This document shows positions 18,904-27,821 of a stretch of 57,718 nucleotides of DNA, piece by piece; position 1 is the first letter of the stretch, and each line of letters opens with the position of its first letter. The notes under the pieces are model-generated. The model saw nothing but the letters and a program-made list of their open reading frames with translations. It made no database searches and was not told the DNA's origin. Where the stretch lies: assembly GCF_001436035.1 (NCBI RefSeq), contig NZ_AYYM01000005.1, positions 1-57,718 of the forward strand, written 5' to 3'. The translations under genes were made by a program, and so were the position numbers. This stretch comes from Fructilactobacillus sanfranciscensis DSM 20451. GTDB taxonomy: Bacteria > Bacillota > Bacilli > Lactobacillales > Lactobacillaceae.

Positions 18904-19705
18904 AAAGCGTATATAAATCTGAAGGTTTTTCTACATCAGTTCCGTGTAGTTGAAAACTTTTTCCAACACCTAAACCATTATTTTTCATCATTGAAGCCAC
19001 AGTCAAACGTTGTAATTCCTTAGTATTGTTATGATGACTACGGTGGGCTAAGAAAATATGCTTTGTTTTGGGACCCATAACATCCATTAAAACTTCTGTT
19101 CCTTCGACATTTGATAAATGCCCTGTATCACTTTGAATTCGAAGCTTCGTATAATATGAATAATCACCATTCATCAACATATCAGTATCATAATTACATT
19201 CAAACAAATAGCCATCCGCATCGCGAATGATACCGGCAACATTATCAGAAATTGTTCCAGTATCAGTCACAATTACAAAACTCTTACCATTGTGATGATA
19301 ATTATAGAATTGTGCCTGAGCAGCATCATGGGAAACGGCAAAACTTTCCACATCTAAATCATCAAAAGATTCCGTTTTATTGGGATCAAAAATGTATTTT
19401 TGTTCAACTGGAATTTTTCCAATTTTGGAGTTCATGGCATTCCAGGTTGGTTCATTAGCATAAACATTCATTCCATATTTACGAGCTAAAATACCCACTC
19501 CCTTGGCATGATCCGTATGCTCATGGGTTACAAACATTGAATCAACATCTTTTAAATCTTTGCCGATTGATTTCATCATTCGCTCAATTCGAATTCCAGA
19601 TAACCCTGCATCTTGAATAATTTTATGCTTTGGAGTTTCAATATAGGTACAATTTCCGCCACTTCCACTTGATAAGACGCAAATTTTAAAATCATCATTA
19701 TTCAT
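18902..19705 (-). CDS. walJ: MBL-fold metallohydrolase WalJ (YycJ)
   Basis: Cytoplasmic metallo-beta-lactamase-fold protein of 267 aa, the last gene of walRKHIJ. The metal-binding motif HEHTDH is at about residue 61-66. Other ligands are SHDAAQ, TDTGTIS and LAHRSHHN. The start region ICVLSSGSGGNCTYIET is typical. YycJ is linked to cell division/wall homeostasis and has 5'-3' exonuclease activity in some reports; its precise role here is unproven. It overlaps yycI by 8 bp. Confidence 0.93.
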   Translation of the reverse strand: MNNDDFKICVLSSGSGGNCTYIETPKHKIIQDAGLSGIRIERMMKSIGKDLKDVDSMFVTHEHTDHAKGVGILARKYGMNVYANEPTWNAMNSKIGKIPVEQKYIFDPNKTESFDDLDVESFAVSHDAAQAQFYNYHHNGKSFVIVTDTGTISDNVAGIIRDADGYLFECNYDTDMLMNGDYSYYTKLRIQSDTGHLSNVEGTEVLMDVMGPKTKHIFLAHRSHHNNTKELQRLTVASMMKNNGLGVGKSFQLHGTDVEKPSDLYTL

Positions 19706-20549
19706 CTTTACTGTTCACACTTTCTAATGATTGTTGACTTTGTTCCGTATTATGAACTTGTTCTGTTTTAAATGAGGCCCCTGTAAAGGCATTAATGCGG
19801 TGAATTTGAACATCAGAAGATGCTTTAGTTTTTGTTGCAATAATCCAAGTTGGAATATAAACGTCTTTTCCGTTAATATGCAATAACTTAGTATAGCCCA
19901 ACTTTGTCCAAATAACGTCAGAATTATTGGGAATTCCATTATATTGATACAAGTAAATTAAAGCTCGTTCTTGAGAAATTAAATCAGTTTTTTCATGCAA
20001 AACTCTAATGTCATTAAGTTTTTGTTGTGTATACCCAGACAACCGGTCATTAGCATTCAAGTTAAAGGTAATTCGACCTTCTGAAGTGTAGAAAATTCCA
20101 TCAATTGCCTTTTGATCATAAACTAACTTAGACTTCGTTGAATCAACTTGATTAAACTCATATTGCGTCCCTGCTAAGACGAAACCTGGCTTCTTCAGTA
20201 ACTGATTAATTGTTTTTTCAGGATGTTTTTGATCAACTTTAAGGGGACTAAATGTACTACTAATGGTGTCACTATCGTCTATACGTGCATCTTGATCTCG
20301 TAAATAATTAATTTCCTTTTCAAGATCAGTATCTTGTGTAGCTGCTATGTAATACCCATCCTTTTTTTGATCAGACAATTTACCTACTGAAATGTTATCA
20401 CGTTTCATTTCTTTGATGACAGTACCATTAACATTTTCCGAAGCTGTATTATCGTTTTGAATATTATTGTTTTTCGTCATTAATATTAAAAAGATATCAA
20501 TCACAATAAAGGCAAAGAGGAAGACTTCTTGAATTCGTTTAAAGTTCAT
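19698..20549 (-). CDS. yycI: WalK regulatory membrane protein YycI
   Basis: Single-pass membrane protein of 283 aa with a short cytoplasmic N-terminus, a membrane helix (VFLFAFIVIDIFLILM) and an extracytoplasmic YycI domain. YycH and YycI form a complex with WalK and modulate its activity. The ATG at 20549 is chosen because AAAGGGG lies about 7 nt upstream. It overlaps yycH by 11 bp and walJ by 8 bp, so translation is coupled across the operon. Confidence 0.92.
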   Translation of the reverse strand: MNFKRIQEVFLFAFIVIDIFLILMTKNNNIQNDNTASENVNGTVIKEMKRDNISVGKLSDQKKDGYYIAATQDTDLEKEINYLRDQDARIDDSDTISSTFSPLKVDQKHPEKTINQLLKKPGFVLAGTQYEFNQVDSTKSKLVYDQKAIDGIFYTSEGRITFNLNANDRLSGYTQQKLNDIRVLHEKTDLISQERALIYLYQYNGIPNNSDVIWTKLGYTKLLHINGKDVYIPTWIIATKTKASSDVQIHRINAFTGASFKTEQVHNTEQSQQSLESVNSKDE

Positions 20550-21858
20550 TTGAATTCCCCTTTCCAATTTGTGTATCTAAGGAACGATAATTAATCCATT
20601 GGTTGTTAATTTTAATAAACCAACTTGGTTGTAAGGTTACAATCAACTTATTTTGGTTATCAGAAATTACTTGATAACCAAGTCTAATTCCATTAATTTG
20701 TTTCATATTAACCCCACTATTTTCCAAATCAATCAATAAATTCCGTGAATTTGGAAGAGTAATGGTTTGTTTATCTGTCGGAACGGGAACTTCAAAATCT
20801 CGTAATGAAAACGCAAAACGTTCCACATTTCCATTCATAAATCTGTAATTATAAACTCCAAGTTGTTGATCACTGTAAATTGGAAACCCTTCAATGTAAA
20901 GTCGATAATTAACGTTTTGTTTCTTAGGGTTATAGGTATCAAACTTAGTATTTTCCAAGGAAATTCCCAGTTGAACAGCATTTTGGTATGCAGATTTTAG
21001 GGCTCCAATTTGTGAAGTGATTTTTTGATTAGGTCGATAGTTGTTATAGATTACGTCATCATTATTATCAAACGTCAAATCTTGATTTTGAGAACTACAA
21101 ATGGTTTTATCTTTTTGATGTTTAACTGATGCCGCAGTTGTATTTCCTATAATTCGATTCAAATAAGAATTTGGGGTTTGCTCCTGCAACATATAACCGT
21201 AATCCTTCATCTTAACTTGATTAGGGAAATAGATGTAGGGATTTCCGTTAACGGAACGTAATTCGATTCGATTTTTATTCATTTTTTGATTAAGAATTTG
21301 CTTAATCGTTTTTAGTTTGAGAGTGCTAACTTTAACTTTATAAATTGTATATTTATCGTCATTTAATAGATAAACATAATGATAACTACCCTTTAATGGC
21401 ACAATTAATCGTTTAACATCGCCTTTATCTTTAAACTGACTATAGTGAAGAATTTGAGCTAACATGTCAGATGAAATCGGATTATTGTAATTTAACATCA
21501 ATGAATCCGATTTATTAAGCATCTGATTGTATTGCTTTTGATTCCCTTGAGAAACTCTTTCAATGTGAGAGTAATGATAATCTTGCATCGTTTTAAAAAT
21601 TTCAGAAACTAGGTTGGTAGAAGAACTAGTAAGCAATTCTTTTCCTTTATCCGAATTTTGAATTAATTGTGTCGGCGAATAAACATCAATCATTTTACGA
21701 GCAGTTTCATCAGTATTTAAAGTAGTTGTTTTCTTTTCATGCACCCTTCCACTAAAACGAGCTGGATTGGTTAGTAAAGAAACTGACAAAACTACACTAA
21801 TTAAAACTGCGATTCCTAATAAAATTGGTAATGTATATCGTCTAAGCTTCGCCATCAT
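20539..21858 (-). CDS. yycH: WalK regulatory membrane protein YycH
   Basis: 439 aa. One N-terminal membrane helix (TLPILLGIAVLISVVLSVSLL) precedes a large extracytoplasmic YycH domain. The ATG at 21858 (followed by a second ATG) has GGAGG 9 nt upstream inside the end of walK, giving a 17-bp overlap. It works with YycI as a regulator of the WalK sensor. The extracellular part is rich in N, Q, K and Y as in relatives. Confidence 0.92.
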   Translation of the reverse strand: MMAKLRRYTLPILLGIAVLISVVLSVSLLTNPARFSGRVHEKKTTTLNTDETARKMIDVYSPTQLIQNSDKGKELLTSSSTNLVSEIFKTMQDYHYSHIERVSQGNQKQYNQMLNKSDSLMLNYNNPISSDMLAQILHYSQFKDKGDVKRLIVPLKGSYHYVYLLNDDKYTIYKVKVSTLKLKTIKQILNQKMNKNRIELRSVNGNPYIYFPNQVKMKDYGYMLQEQTPNSYLNRIIGNTTAASVKHQKDKTICSSQNQDLTFDNNDDVIYNNYRPNQKITSQIGALKSAYQNAVQLGISLENTKFDTYNPKKQNVNYRLYIEGFPIYSDQQLGVYNYRFMNGNVERFAFSLRDFEVPVPTDKQTITLPNSRNLLIDLENSGVNMKQINGIRLGYQVISDNQNKLIVTLQPSWFIKINNQWINYRSLDTQIGKGNSNEL

Positions 21859-23710
21859 CCCACAAGTCCTCCTCAACTGTTTCACAAGGTAAAGTAATAT
21901 AGAACGTCGATCCCTTACCTTCAACACTATTTACGTGGATATTACCGCCAAATGATTCAACAATTTCTTTTGAAATTGCAAGTCCCAATCCACTACCACC
22001 TTGGGCACGTGCTCGGGCTTTATCGACTCGGTAAAAACGATCAAAAATATGTTTAAGTGCTGCTTTAGGCATCCCTAGCCCCTGATCGGAAATACTCATC
22101 ACAATCCGGTTATGATTTTCATAAAGTCGACAAGTAATCACTCCCCCATCAGGTGAGTATTTAACGGCGTTATTCATGATATTATCGATTACCTGCGTAA
22201 ATCGATCTGTATCAATTTCTGTCCATAGATCTTGTTTCGTAAAATCACGCTTAATCTTATAAGTTTTCTTAGTATCATCACTTCTAACAATCATGTCAAA
22301 TTGGTCTAATACGTAATTAAATAAGCGATTAATATTTACTAATTCAGTATTATAACTTTGTGTACCAGAATCCATCCGTGACAACGTCAATAAATCATTA
22401 ATCATCCGAATCATTCGGTTAGTTTCATCTTGAGTAACCTTTAAGAATTTAGGTGCTAATTTTTTATCTTCCCAAGCTCCGTCCAACAAGGCTTCAATAT
22501 AAGAATGGACACTAGTTAAAGGAGTTCTCAATTCGTGTGAAACATTTGATACAAACTGGCGTCGGTCAGCATCAATCTTTTGTTGGGCCGTAACATCATG
22601 AAACACACAAACAATCCCATTAATAAAACCGGATTTACGTTGAATCAATGAAAAATGCGTTGAAAGAATTAACTGATGTTCATCGTTAGAAAAATCTAGA
22701 ATAATTTGTCCGGGATCATCAATTAAATTCTTTAAAGTGTACTTATTTTGCAAATTTAAAACATTTAAAATCGGACGGCCAACTACTTGATCTTTTTCAT
22801 CGTTTAACAAATCAAGTGCTTCATCATTAACAATTGTTACAATTCCTCGTCGATCAGTTGCCATAACCCCGTCGGTCATATTATCAAGAACTGAGTCCAA
22901 ACGCCGACGTTCTGATTCTGTTGATTCTTGTGATTCTTCAACTTGAACGGAAAGATTGTTAACAGCATGAGCTAGTTGTCCTAACTCATCGTTTCCGTAA
23001 ACTTGAACGTGTCCAGAGTAGTCTCCTCTAGCAATTTGTTCAGTCTGTTTCTTTAATTCATCAATTGGTTTAGTAATGGCCCTTGAAATAACTAAAGTAA
23101 GAATCACTCCTAAAATAATTGATAAAACAGCAGCAAAAAGATAAATGGTCGTAATTCGATTAATATTTTGATAAACCGGTCTTAAATTGGCCCGAATGTA
23201 AACGACCCCTTCAATATTAATTTGATTTTTTGCACTATTAATTTGATTTTTTGCACTATTAATTAGTGGTTTAACCATCGTATAGTAACGACTGTTGTTA
23301 TTTGAAGAATTCTTTTCAATTGTTTTTCCACTATAAAGAGCACTCTTGATGTCACTATCAGTGTTTTTTTGTCCCACTAGATATTGTTTACTAGTTTGAC
23401 TAGTTCCACGGATATTATCACGAGCATCAACCACCGTTATCTCATCAACGTTACTAAAATCGGCGTCTTGTAAGATGGTTCGAATTTGTTTATTTGCTTT
23501 TATTTGATTTTTATTAGTTAATTGCTTTTTTAAAGAGGTATTAACATAGGGCTTAAGCTGGATTGAATCCTTAAAAGTAGTTAAATTTTGATACTCTAGT
23601 TGCCGCACGAAGACTGTTCCCACAATTTCAAGGGTTAATAACATCATTAATACGAAAACAAGGGCAATCTTAAAATGAATTGATTTAAAAATTTTCCATT
23701 TTTGCTTCAT
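21842..23710 (-). CDS. walK: Sensor histidine kinase WalK (YycG/VicK)
   Basis: Membrane kinase of 622 aa that controls wall metabolism through WalR. Order: membrane helix at about 13-33, extracytoplasmic Cache-type loop to about 180, second helix about 187-207, HAMP (ITKPIDELKKQTEQIARGDYS), PAS domain, dimerisation domain with phospho-acceptor His near residue 390 in SHELRTPLTS, and an ATPase domain with N-box NIMNNAVKYSP, G1 DQGLGMP and G2 GGSGLGLAISKEIVE. Odd feature: the extracellular loop has an exact 21-bp tandem duplication (23216-23257) that repeats NSAKNQI. Start follows walR by 23 bp. Confidence 0.96.
   Translation of the reverse strand: MKQKWKIFKSIHFKIALVFVLMMLLTLEIVGTVFVRQLEYQNLTTFKDSIQLKPYVNTSLKKQLTNKNQIKANKQIRTILQDADFSNVDEITVVDARDNIRGTSQTSKQYLVGQKNTDSDIKSALYSGKTIEKNSSNNNSRYYTMVKPLINSAKNQINSAKNQINIEGVVYIRANLRPVYQNINRITTIYLFAAVLSIILGVILTLVISRAITKPIDELKKQTEQIARGDYSGHVQVYGNDELGQLAHAVNNLSVQVEESQESTESERRRLDSVLDNMTDGVMATDRRGIVTIVNDEALDLLNDEKDQVVGRPILNVLNLQNKYTLKNLIDDPGQIILDFSNDEHQLILSTHFSLIQRKSGFINGIVCVFHDVTAQQKIDADRRQFVSNVSHELRTPLTSVHSYIEALLDGAWEDKKLAPKFLKVTQDETNRMIRMINDLLTLSRMDSGTQSYNTELVNINRLFNYVLDQFDMIVRSDDTKKTYKIKRDFTKQDLWTEIDTDRFTQVIDNIMNNAVKYSPDGGVITCRLYENHNRIVMSISDQGLGMPKAALKHIFDRFYRVDKARARAQGGSGLGLAISKEIVESFGGNIHVNSVEGKGSTFYITLPCETVEEDLWDDGEA
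23216..23257. repeat. Two exact 21-bp tandem copies inside walK
   Basis: The unit ATTAATTTGATTTTTTGCACT occurs at 23216-23236 and again at 23237-23257, and a partial third copy of 7 bases follows. It is in frame and repeats a heptapeptide next to the second membrane helix. Confidence 0.95.
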
Positions 23711-23733
23711 TATGATTCCCTCTTACCTAATTA

Positions 23734-24444
23734 TTATTTTTCTTCAGCACTACGAACGTAATAACCAACACCACGACGTGTGACAAGCCATTTAGGTTGA
23801 CTTGGATCATCTTCAATTTTTTCTCGTAAACGACGAACCGTCACATCAACCGTCCGAACATCACCAAAAAAATCGTAACCCCAAACGGTTTGAAGAAGGT
23901 GTTCACGAGTCATAACTTGTCCGGCATGTTGTGCTAAATAATGAATTAATTCAAATTCACGGTGAGTTAAATCAACGGTTTTCCCGTTCTTAGTAACTGA
24001 GTATGAATCGGGATGCACAGTTAAATCACCAAATGTAATTTCCCGCTTTTCATCGTCTTCTTTGCTACTATTTTCACTGGCAACTGACTGACGTCGTAAA
24101 TTAGCTTTTACTCGGGCAACCAGTTCCCGGTTAGAAAAAGGTTTAGTAACATAGTCATCGGCACCGATTTCTAGTCCTAACACTTTATCTAATTCAGAGT
24201 CTTTGGCAGTTACCATGATAATCGGCATATTATGCGTTTTTCTAACTTCCTTTGCAACTTCTAAACCATCAATTTTAGGAAGCATGATATCTAAAATTAT
24301 TAAATCAGGTGTATTTTCCTCAACTTTTTTTAAGGCATCTTCACCATCATAAGCAACTTCAACTTCGTATCCTTCTTTTTCTAAACTAAATTTTTCAATA
24401 TCGGTAATTGTTTTTTCATCATCTACAACTAAAATTTTAGACAT
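23734..24444 (-). CDS. walR: Response regulator WalR (YycF/VicR)
   Basis: OmpR-family response regulator of 236 aa. The receiver domain has acidic DD at 8-9, phospho-acceptor Asp52 in LDIMLPK, and the conserved lysine in [11 protein letters not shown]. The C-terminal winged helix ends [17 protein letters not shown]...[27 protein letters not shown], typical WalR. It regulates cell-wall hydrolase genes and is usually essential. First gene of the walRKHIJ operon; the promoter would lie in 24445-24640. Confidence 0.97.
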   Translation of the reverse strand: MSKILVVDDEKTITDIEKFSLEKEGYEVEVAYDGEDALKKVEENTPDLIILDIMLPKIDGLEVAKEVRKTHNMPIIMVTAKDSELDKVLGLEIGADDYVTKPFSNRELVARVKANLRRQSVASENSSKEDDEKREITFGDLTVHPDSYSVTKNGKTVDLTHREFELIHYLAQHAGQVMTREHLLQTVWGYDFFGDVRTVDVTVRRLREKIEDDPSQPKWLVTRRGVGYYVRSAEEK

Positions 24445-24607
24445 AATTTTTATCTCCTGTTATTGTACGTTTTCTGGTTCGTGCTTTGAGTTTAACCAAG
24501 GCTTACTTTGTGCTCAGTCACCTCTAAGTATAACATAACTGTTTTAGGCAACTAAATATCCAACACTAGTCCCTCTTAAAAAATATGCAAATTCTCTTAA
24601 ATTAGTA

Positions 24608-24636
24608 TTGATTTGGTTTGAACCATATGATAATAT
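24608..24636 (+). promoter_or_regulatory. Promoter of tRNA-Lys
   Basis: TTGATT, 17-nt spacer, TAATAT, about 20 nt before the mature tRNA 5' end. Sequence match only. Confidence 0.4.
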
Positions 24637-24655
24637 ATTAAATGTACTTTGATAT

Positions 24656-24728
24656 GGGCAGTTAGCTCAGCTGGCAGAGCAACGGACTCTTAATCCGTGG
24701 GTCCAGGGTTCGATCCCCTGACTGCCCA
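24656..24728 (+). tRNA. tRNA-Lys (anticodon CTT)
   Basis: 73 nt with full cloverleaf. Acceptor GGGCAGT pairs ACTGCCC, D-arm GCTCAGCTGGCAGAGC, anticodon stem ACGGA/TCCGT with loop CTCTTAA, and T-arm CAGGG TTCGATC CCCTG. The anticodon is CTT, reading AAG. CCA is not encoded. It stands alone between walR and a small transporter gene and is followed by its own terminator. Confidence 0.96.
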
Positions 24729-24737
24729 TCATATTAA

Positions 24738-24769
24738 GGAAGGATTTACCAATTGGTAAGTCCTTTTTT
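24738..24769 (+). terminator. Intrinsic terminator of tRNA-Lys
   Basis: AAGGATTTACC/GGTAA-GTCCTT hairpin followed by TTTT. Confidence 0.8.
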
Positions 24770-24791
24770 GTTACCTAAATTTAACCATAAA

Positions 24792-24820
24792 AAAACGAAA
24801 CTGAAATTCAGTTTCGTTTT
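24792..24820. terminator. Terminator of the EamA exporter gene
   Basis: AAAACGAAACTGAA/TTCAGTTTCGTTTT, a perfect stem next to the stop of the leftward gene; symmetric enough to act in both directions. Confidence 0.8.
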
Positions 24821-24824
24821 TGTT

Positions 24825-25769
24825 TTATTCAATTTTAGCTTTTTCAGTATTATATCCAACCACAGTTACAATTGATCCACAAATAATAATAGCAATCCCA
24901 ATCATCGTTGGAAGATTGATGTCTTCCCCAATTAAGAAGAAAGCAAAAATAGGAGAAAGCACCGGTTTGAAGAAGAAAACTAGCGAGGCCATTGATACTC
25001 CACCATCTTGTAAAGCCAAGAAGTAAAAAGCAAAACCTCCACCAGTTACTGCCAAACCAACAAAAGCCAATATCCATAAATTAGGAAGATTAACGTTTGT
25101 AAAAATTGGAATATCAGAAAATTCTTTTAACCATCTAATTGAATTCATCCAATTAGCTATTGAAGGAATTTTGGTAATCAAAATAATCACTAATAATTCT
25201 GCTGCACCAGCAATAAAGGTAAAACCAGTCATTACTACCCCATCTAAATGGACTTTCAATGAACTAGCTTGTGACATAATTCCATAAAATCCAAAGGTTG
25301 CCGCTGCTAAAATTGCTAACGAAACTCCAATTGGATTGGTTACTTTAAACGGATCGATAATTACCAACAATCCAATTACTGACAAAACCAATGAAATAAT
25401 GTCCGAACGAGAAACGTTTTCGTGCAAAATAAAGTAGGCAAAAATCAAAGCAAATACTGGATTACAGCTAAAGAGGACTGCGACAATCGCTGGTTCTCCA
25501 TATAAAATGGCTAATTGATATAGTGTCATCGAAACTACGACACATAAGAATCCAGTCAGTGAGAAAATTTTCCAATCTTCCCAGTGAAGTTTGTGGTGTA
25601 GTTTTTTTAATCGTGAAATAGCAAAGGGTAAAATTACCAAGCCACCAAGGGTAAAACGAATCAAGTTTAACTGAATTGGATTAAATTGATTTCCAGCAAT
25701 TTTTAAAGCAATTTCCATCAAACTAAATAAAACAGTTGAAATAAAAACGTAAATTAAAGATTTTTTCAT
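24825..25769 (-). CDS. EamA/DMT family metabolite exporter
   Basis: Membrane protein of 314 aa with ten predicted helices and two EamA repeats (first repeat ending ILYGEPAIVAVLFSCNPVFALIFAYFILHE; second ending LVFFFKPVLSPIFAFFLIGED). Members export amino acids or other small metabolites; substrate unknown. The ATG at 25769 is used; an in-frame GTG upstream overlaps the AGGAG site. It sits between the core replication genes and tRNA-Lys and is not part of the usual order in this locus. Confidence 0.85.
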   Translation of the reverse strand: MKKSLIYVFISTVLFSLMEIALKIAGNQFNPIQLNLIRFTLGGLVILPFAISRLKKLHHKLHWEDWKIFSLTGFLCVVVSMTLYQLAILYGEPAIVAVLFSCNPVFALIFAYFILHENVSRSDIISLVLSVIGLLVIIDPFKVTNPIGVSLAILAAATFGFYGIMSQASSLKVHLDGVVMTGFTFIAGAAELLVIILITKIPSIANWMNSIRWLKEFSDIPIFTNVNLPNLWILAFVGLAVTGGGFAFYFLALQDGGVSMASLVFFFKPVLSPIFAFFLIGEDINLPTMIGIAIIICGSIVTVVGYNTEKAKIE

Positions 25770-25834
25770 AATATGTATTAGGCTCCTCACTTATTCAAAC
25801 ATACAAAAGATAATGATAAATTGCAAATCTCTAT

Positions 25835-25865
25835 CAAAAAAGCCAGACTATTCAAATGACTGGCT
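25835..25865 (-). terminator. Intrinsic terminator after the replicative helicase gene
   Basis: AGCCAG...CTGGCT stem with an A/T-rich centre and a T run on the minus strand. Confidence 0.7.
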
Positions 25866-25876
25866 GTCTTTAAATA

Positions 25877-27310
25877 CTATTTGCGATATGAAACATTAGA
25901 AAACTTGTTATAGGCTTTTAAGAATAGTAACGGAACAGTTCCTCGAGCACCAGAACGGTTCTTTTCGATAATAACTTCAACTTCACCTTGTCCGGTGTCA
26001 TCATCATCTGAAACCGGTGCTTGAGACATTTGAGGAGCACCTGGAGCACCGTTATTTTCGTCAGATCCATCACGTTCGTAATAATCATCCCGATATAAAA
26101 AAGCTACAATATCTGCATCTTGTTCAATTGATCCAGATTCACGAATATCAGAAAGGACTGGTCGTTTATCTTGTCGTTGTTCGACACCACGAGATAGTTG
26201 TGACAAAGCAATAATCGGTACTTGTAATTCATTGGCTAATTTTTTTAATTGTCGTGAAATTTCAGAAACTTCTTGTTGCCGACTTTCCTTATTATTACCT
26301 TCAATCAGTTGAAGATAATCAATCACAATTAACCCTAAACCAGGATCATCAACCCCTTGTTCGTGTTCGGCTTCTTTTTTTAATCGCCGACAATTAGCCC
26401 GAATCGAGGCAATTCTGTTTCCGGGAGTATCATCAATAAAAATTCGAGACTCAGATAAGTTTCCCATCGAAACTGTTAAAGATTGCCATTCTTCTGGAGT
26501 TAATTCACCGGTTCGTAAGTGATTAGACTGAATACTTCCTTCAGCACAAAGCATCCGGTTAACCAATGATTCTGCGCTCATTTCCAAACTAAAAATGGCC
26601 ACTGTTTTATTGGTTTTGGTTCCCACATTTCGAGCAATATTTAGTGCAAAAGCGGTTTTACCAACTGCCGGCCGTGCAGCTAAAATTATTAATTCTCCTG
26701 GATGTAATCCGGTCGTCATTTTATCTAATTCAATATAGCCTGTGGCAGTTCCTGTAACTTCCTCTCCACCATTAGCAGCTAAATCTTGAATTTTTTGCCA
26801 TGATTCACCAACTACTTCGCCAATCTTTTTAAAGCCACTTTGGTTTCGTTTTTCTGAAACGTCCATAATTTCACGTTCAGCGTTGTCAAGCAAGTCATCA
26901 AGATTTTCATCTTCGTTATAACCATCGTTAGCAATTTTATTAGCAGTATCAATTAAACGTCGCTGCGTGGCTTTTTTTTGCACTAACTTGGCATAGTACT
27001 CAATATTAGCAGCAGATGGAACAGCATCAACGACTTCCAAAAGATATGGTACTCCACCAACATCTTCCAATTGATTTTGTCCCTTTAATTTATCGGAGAC
27101 AGAAACGGCGTCAATGACTTCATCCGCATCTGATAAATCGAGCATCGCTTGGAAAATAATTTGATTTGCCCGACGATAAAACTCATCTGGAGTTAAAAAT
27201 TCAGCAGCTGTAGCAATTGCTTCTTGGTTTAAAAAAACAGCTCCTAGAACTGCTTTTTCGGCTTCTGGATTATTAGGGGGCGTATGATCTAGCAAAACAT
27301 CATTATTCAT
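25877..27310 (-). CDS. dnaB: Replicative DNA helicase DnaB (DnaC in Bacillus naming)
   Basis: Hexameric helicase of 477 aa that unwinds DNA ahead of the replication fork. The N-terminal primase-interacting domain begins PPNNPEAEKAVLGAVFLNQEA. The RecA-like domain has Walker A ARPAVGKTAFALNIARN near residue 210, Walker B LIVIDYLQLI, and IIALSQLSRGVEQR. An acidic insert near the C-terminus (VSDDDDTGQGEVE) is typical of Firmicutes. It follows rplI by 28 bp. Confidence 0.97.
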   Translation of the reverse strand: MNNDVLLDHTPPNNPEAEKAVLGAVFLNQEAIATAAEFLTPDEFYRRANQIIFQAMLDLSDADEVIDAVSVSDKLKGQNQLEDVGGVPYLLEVVDAVPSAANIEYYAKLVQKKATQRRLIDTANKIANDGYNEDENLDDLLDNAEREIMDVSEKRNQSGFKKIGEVVGESWQKIQDLAANGGEEVTGTATGYIELDKMTTGLHPGELIILAARPAVGKTAFALNIARNVGTKTNKTVAIFSLEMSAESLVNRMLCAEGSIQSNHLRTGELTPEEWQSLTVSMGNLSESRIFIDDTPGNRIASIRANCRRLKKEAEHEQGVDDPGLGLIVIDYLQLIEGNNKESRQQEVSEISRQLKKLANELQVPIIALSQLSRGVEQRQDKRPVLSDIRESGSIEQDADIVAFLYRDDYYERDGSDENNGAPGAPQMSQAPVSDDDDTGQGEVEVIIEKNRSGARGTVPLLFLKAYNKFSNVSYRK

Positions 27311-27338
27311 ACAAAATCTCTTTTCTAATGCTTAACCA

Positions 27339-27791
27339 TTATTTTTCTGAAACATGAACTCTAATTTTAGCAGTCACTTGTGCATGTAATTTAACGGGTA
27401 CATTAGTGTATCCCATGGTTTTAATTGGTTCTGGCAATTCAATTTTACGTTTGTCGATATTAACCTTGTATTGATCAGCTAAAGCCTTAGCAATTTGTTT
27501 GCTAGGAATTGAACCGAATAAACGGCCTTCTTTACCTTCTTTGGCCTTTAATTCAACCACAGTATCATCTTTTTCAAGGAATTTTTTGATTTTTTCTGCT
27601 TCTTCTAAGGCAGCTTCGGCATCAGCTTCTTCATGGCGTTGAACTGCTTTTACTTTTGCAATTGCTGCTTTAGAAGCTTCTTGCGCTAACCCATTTTTAA
27701 TCAAGAAATTTTGTGCATATCCAGTGGGAACATTTTTAATTTCGCCACGTTTACCTTTACCTTTAACGTCTTCTAAAAAAATAACTTTCAT
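27339..27791 (-). CDS. rplI: 50S ribosomal protein L9
   Basis: 150 aa, full length. The N-terminal rRNA-binding domain reads [36 protein letters not shown]-like, then a long charged helix, then the C-terminal domain ending [18 protein letters not shown]9 sits at the base of the L1 stalk and helps keep reading frame. It lies between gdpP and dnaB in one leftward run. Confidence 0.97.
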   Translation of the reverse strand: MKVIFLEDVKGKGKRGEIKNVPTGYAQNFLIKNGLAQEASKAAIAKVKAVQRHEEADAEAALEEAEKIKKFLEKDDTVVELKAKEGKEGRLFGSIPSKQIAKALADQYKVNIDKRKIELPEPIKTMGYTNVPVKLHAQVTAKIRVHVSEK

Positions 27792-27821
27792 GATTGTTTC
27801 TCCTTTATAATTTAAATTCGT

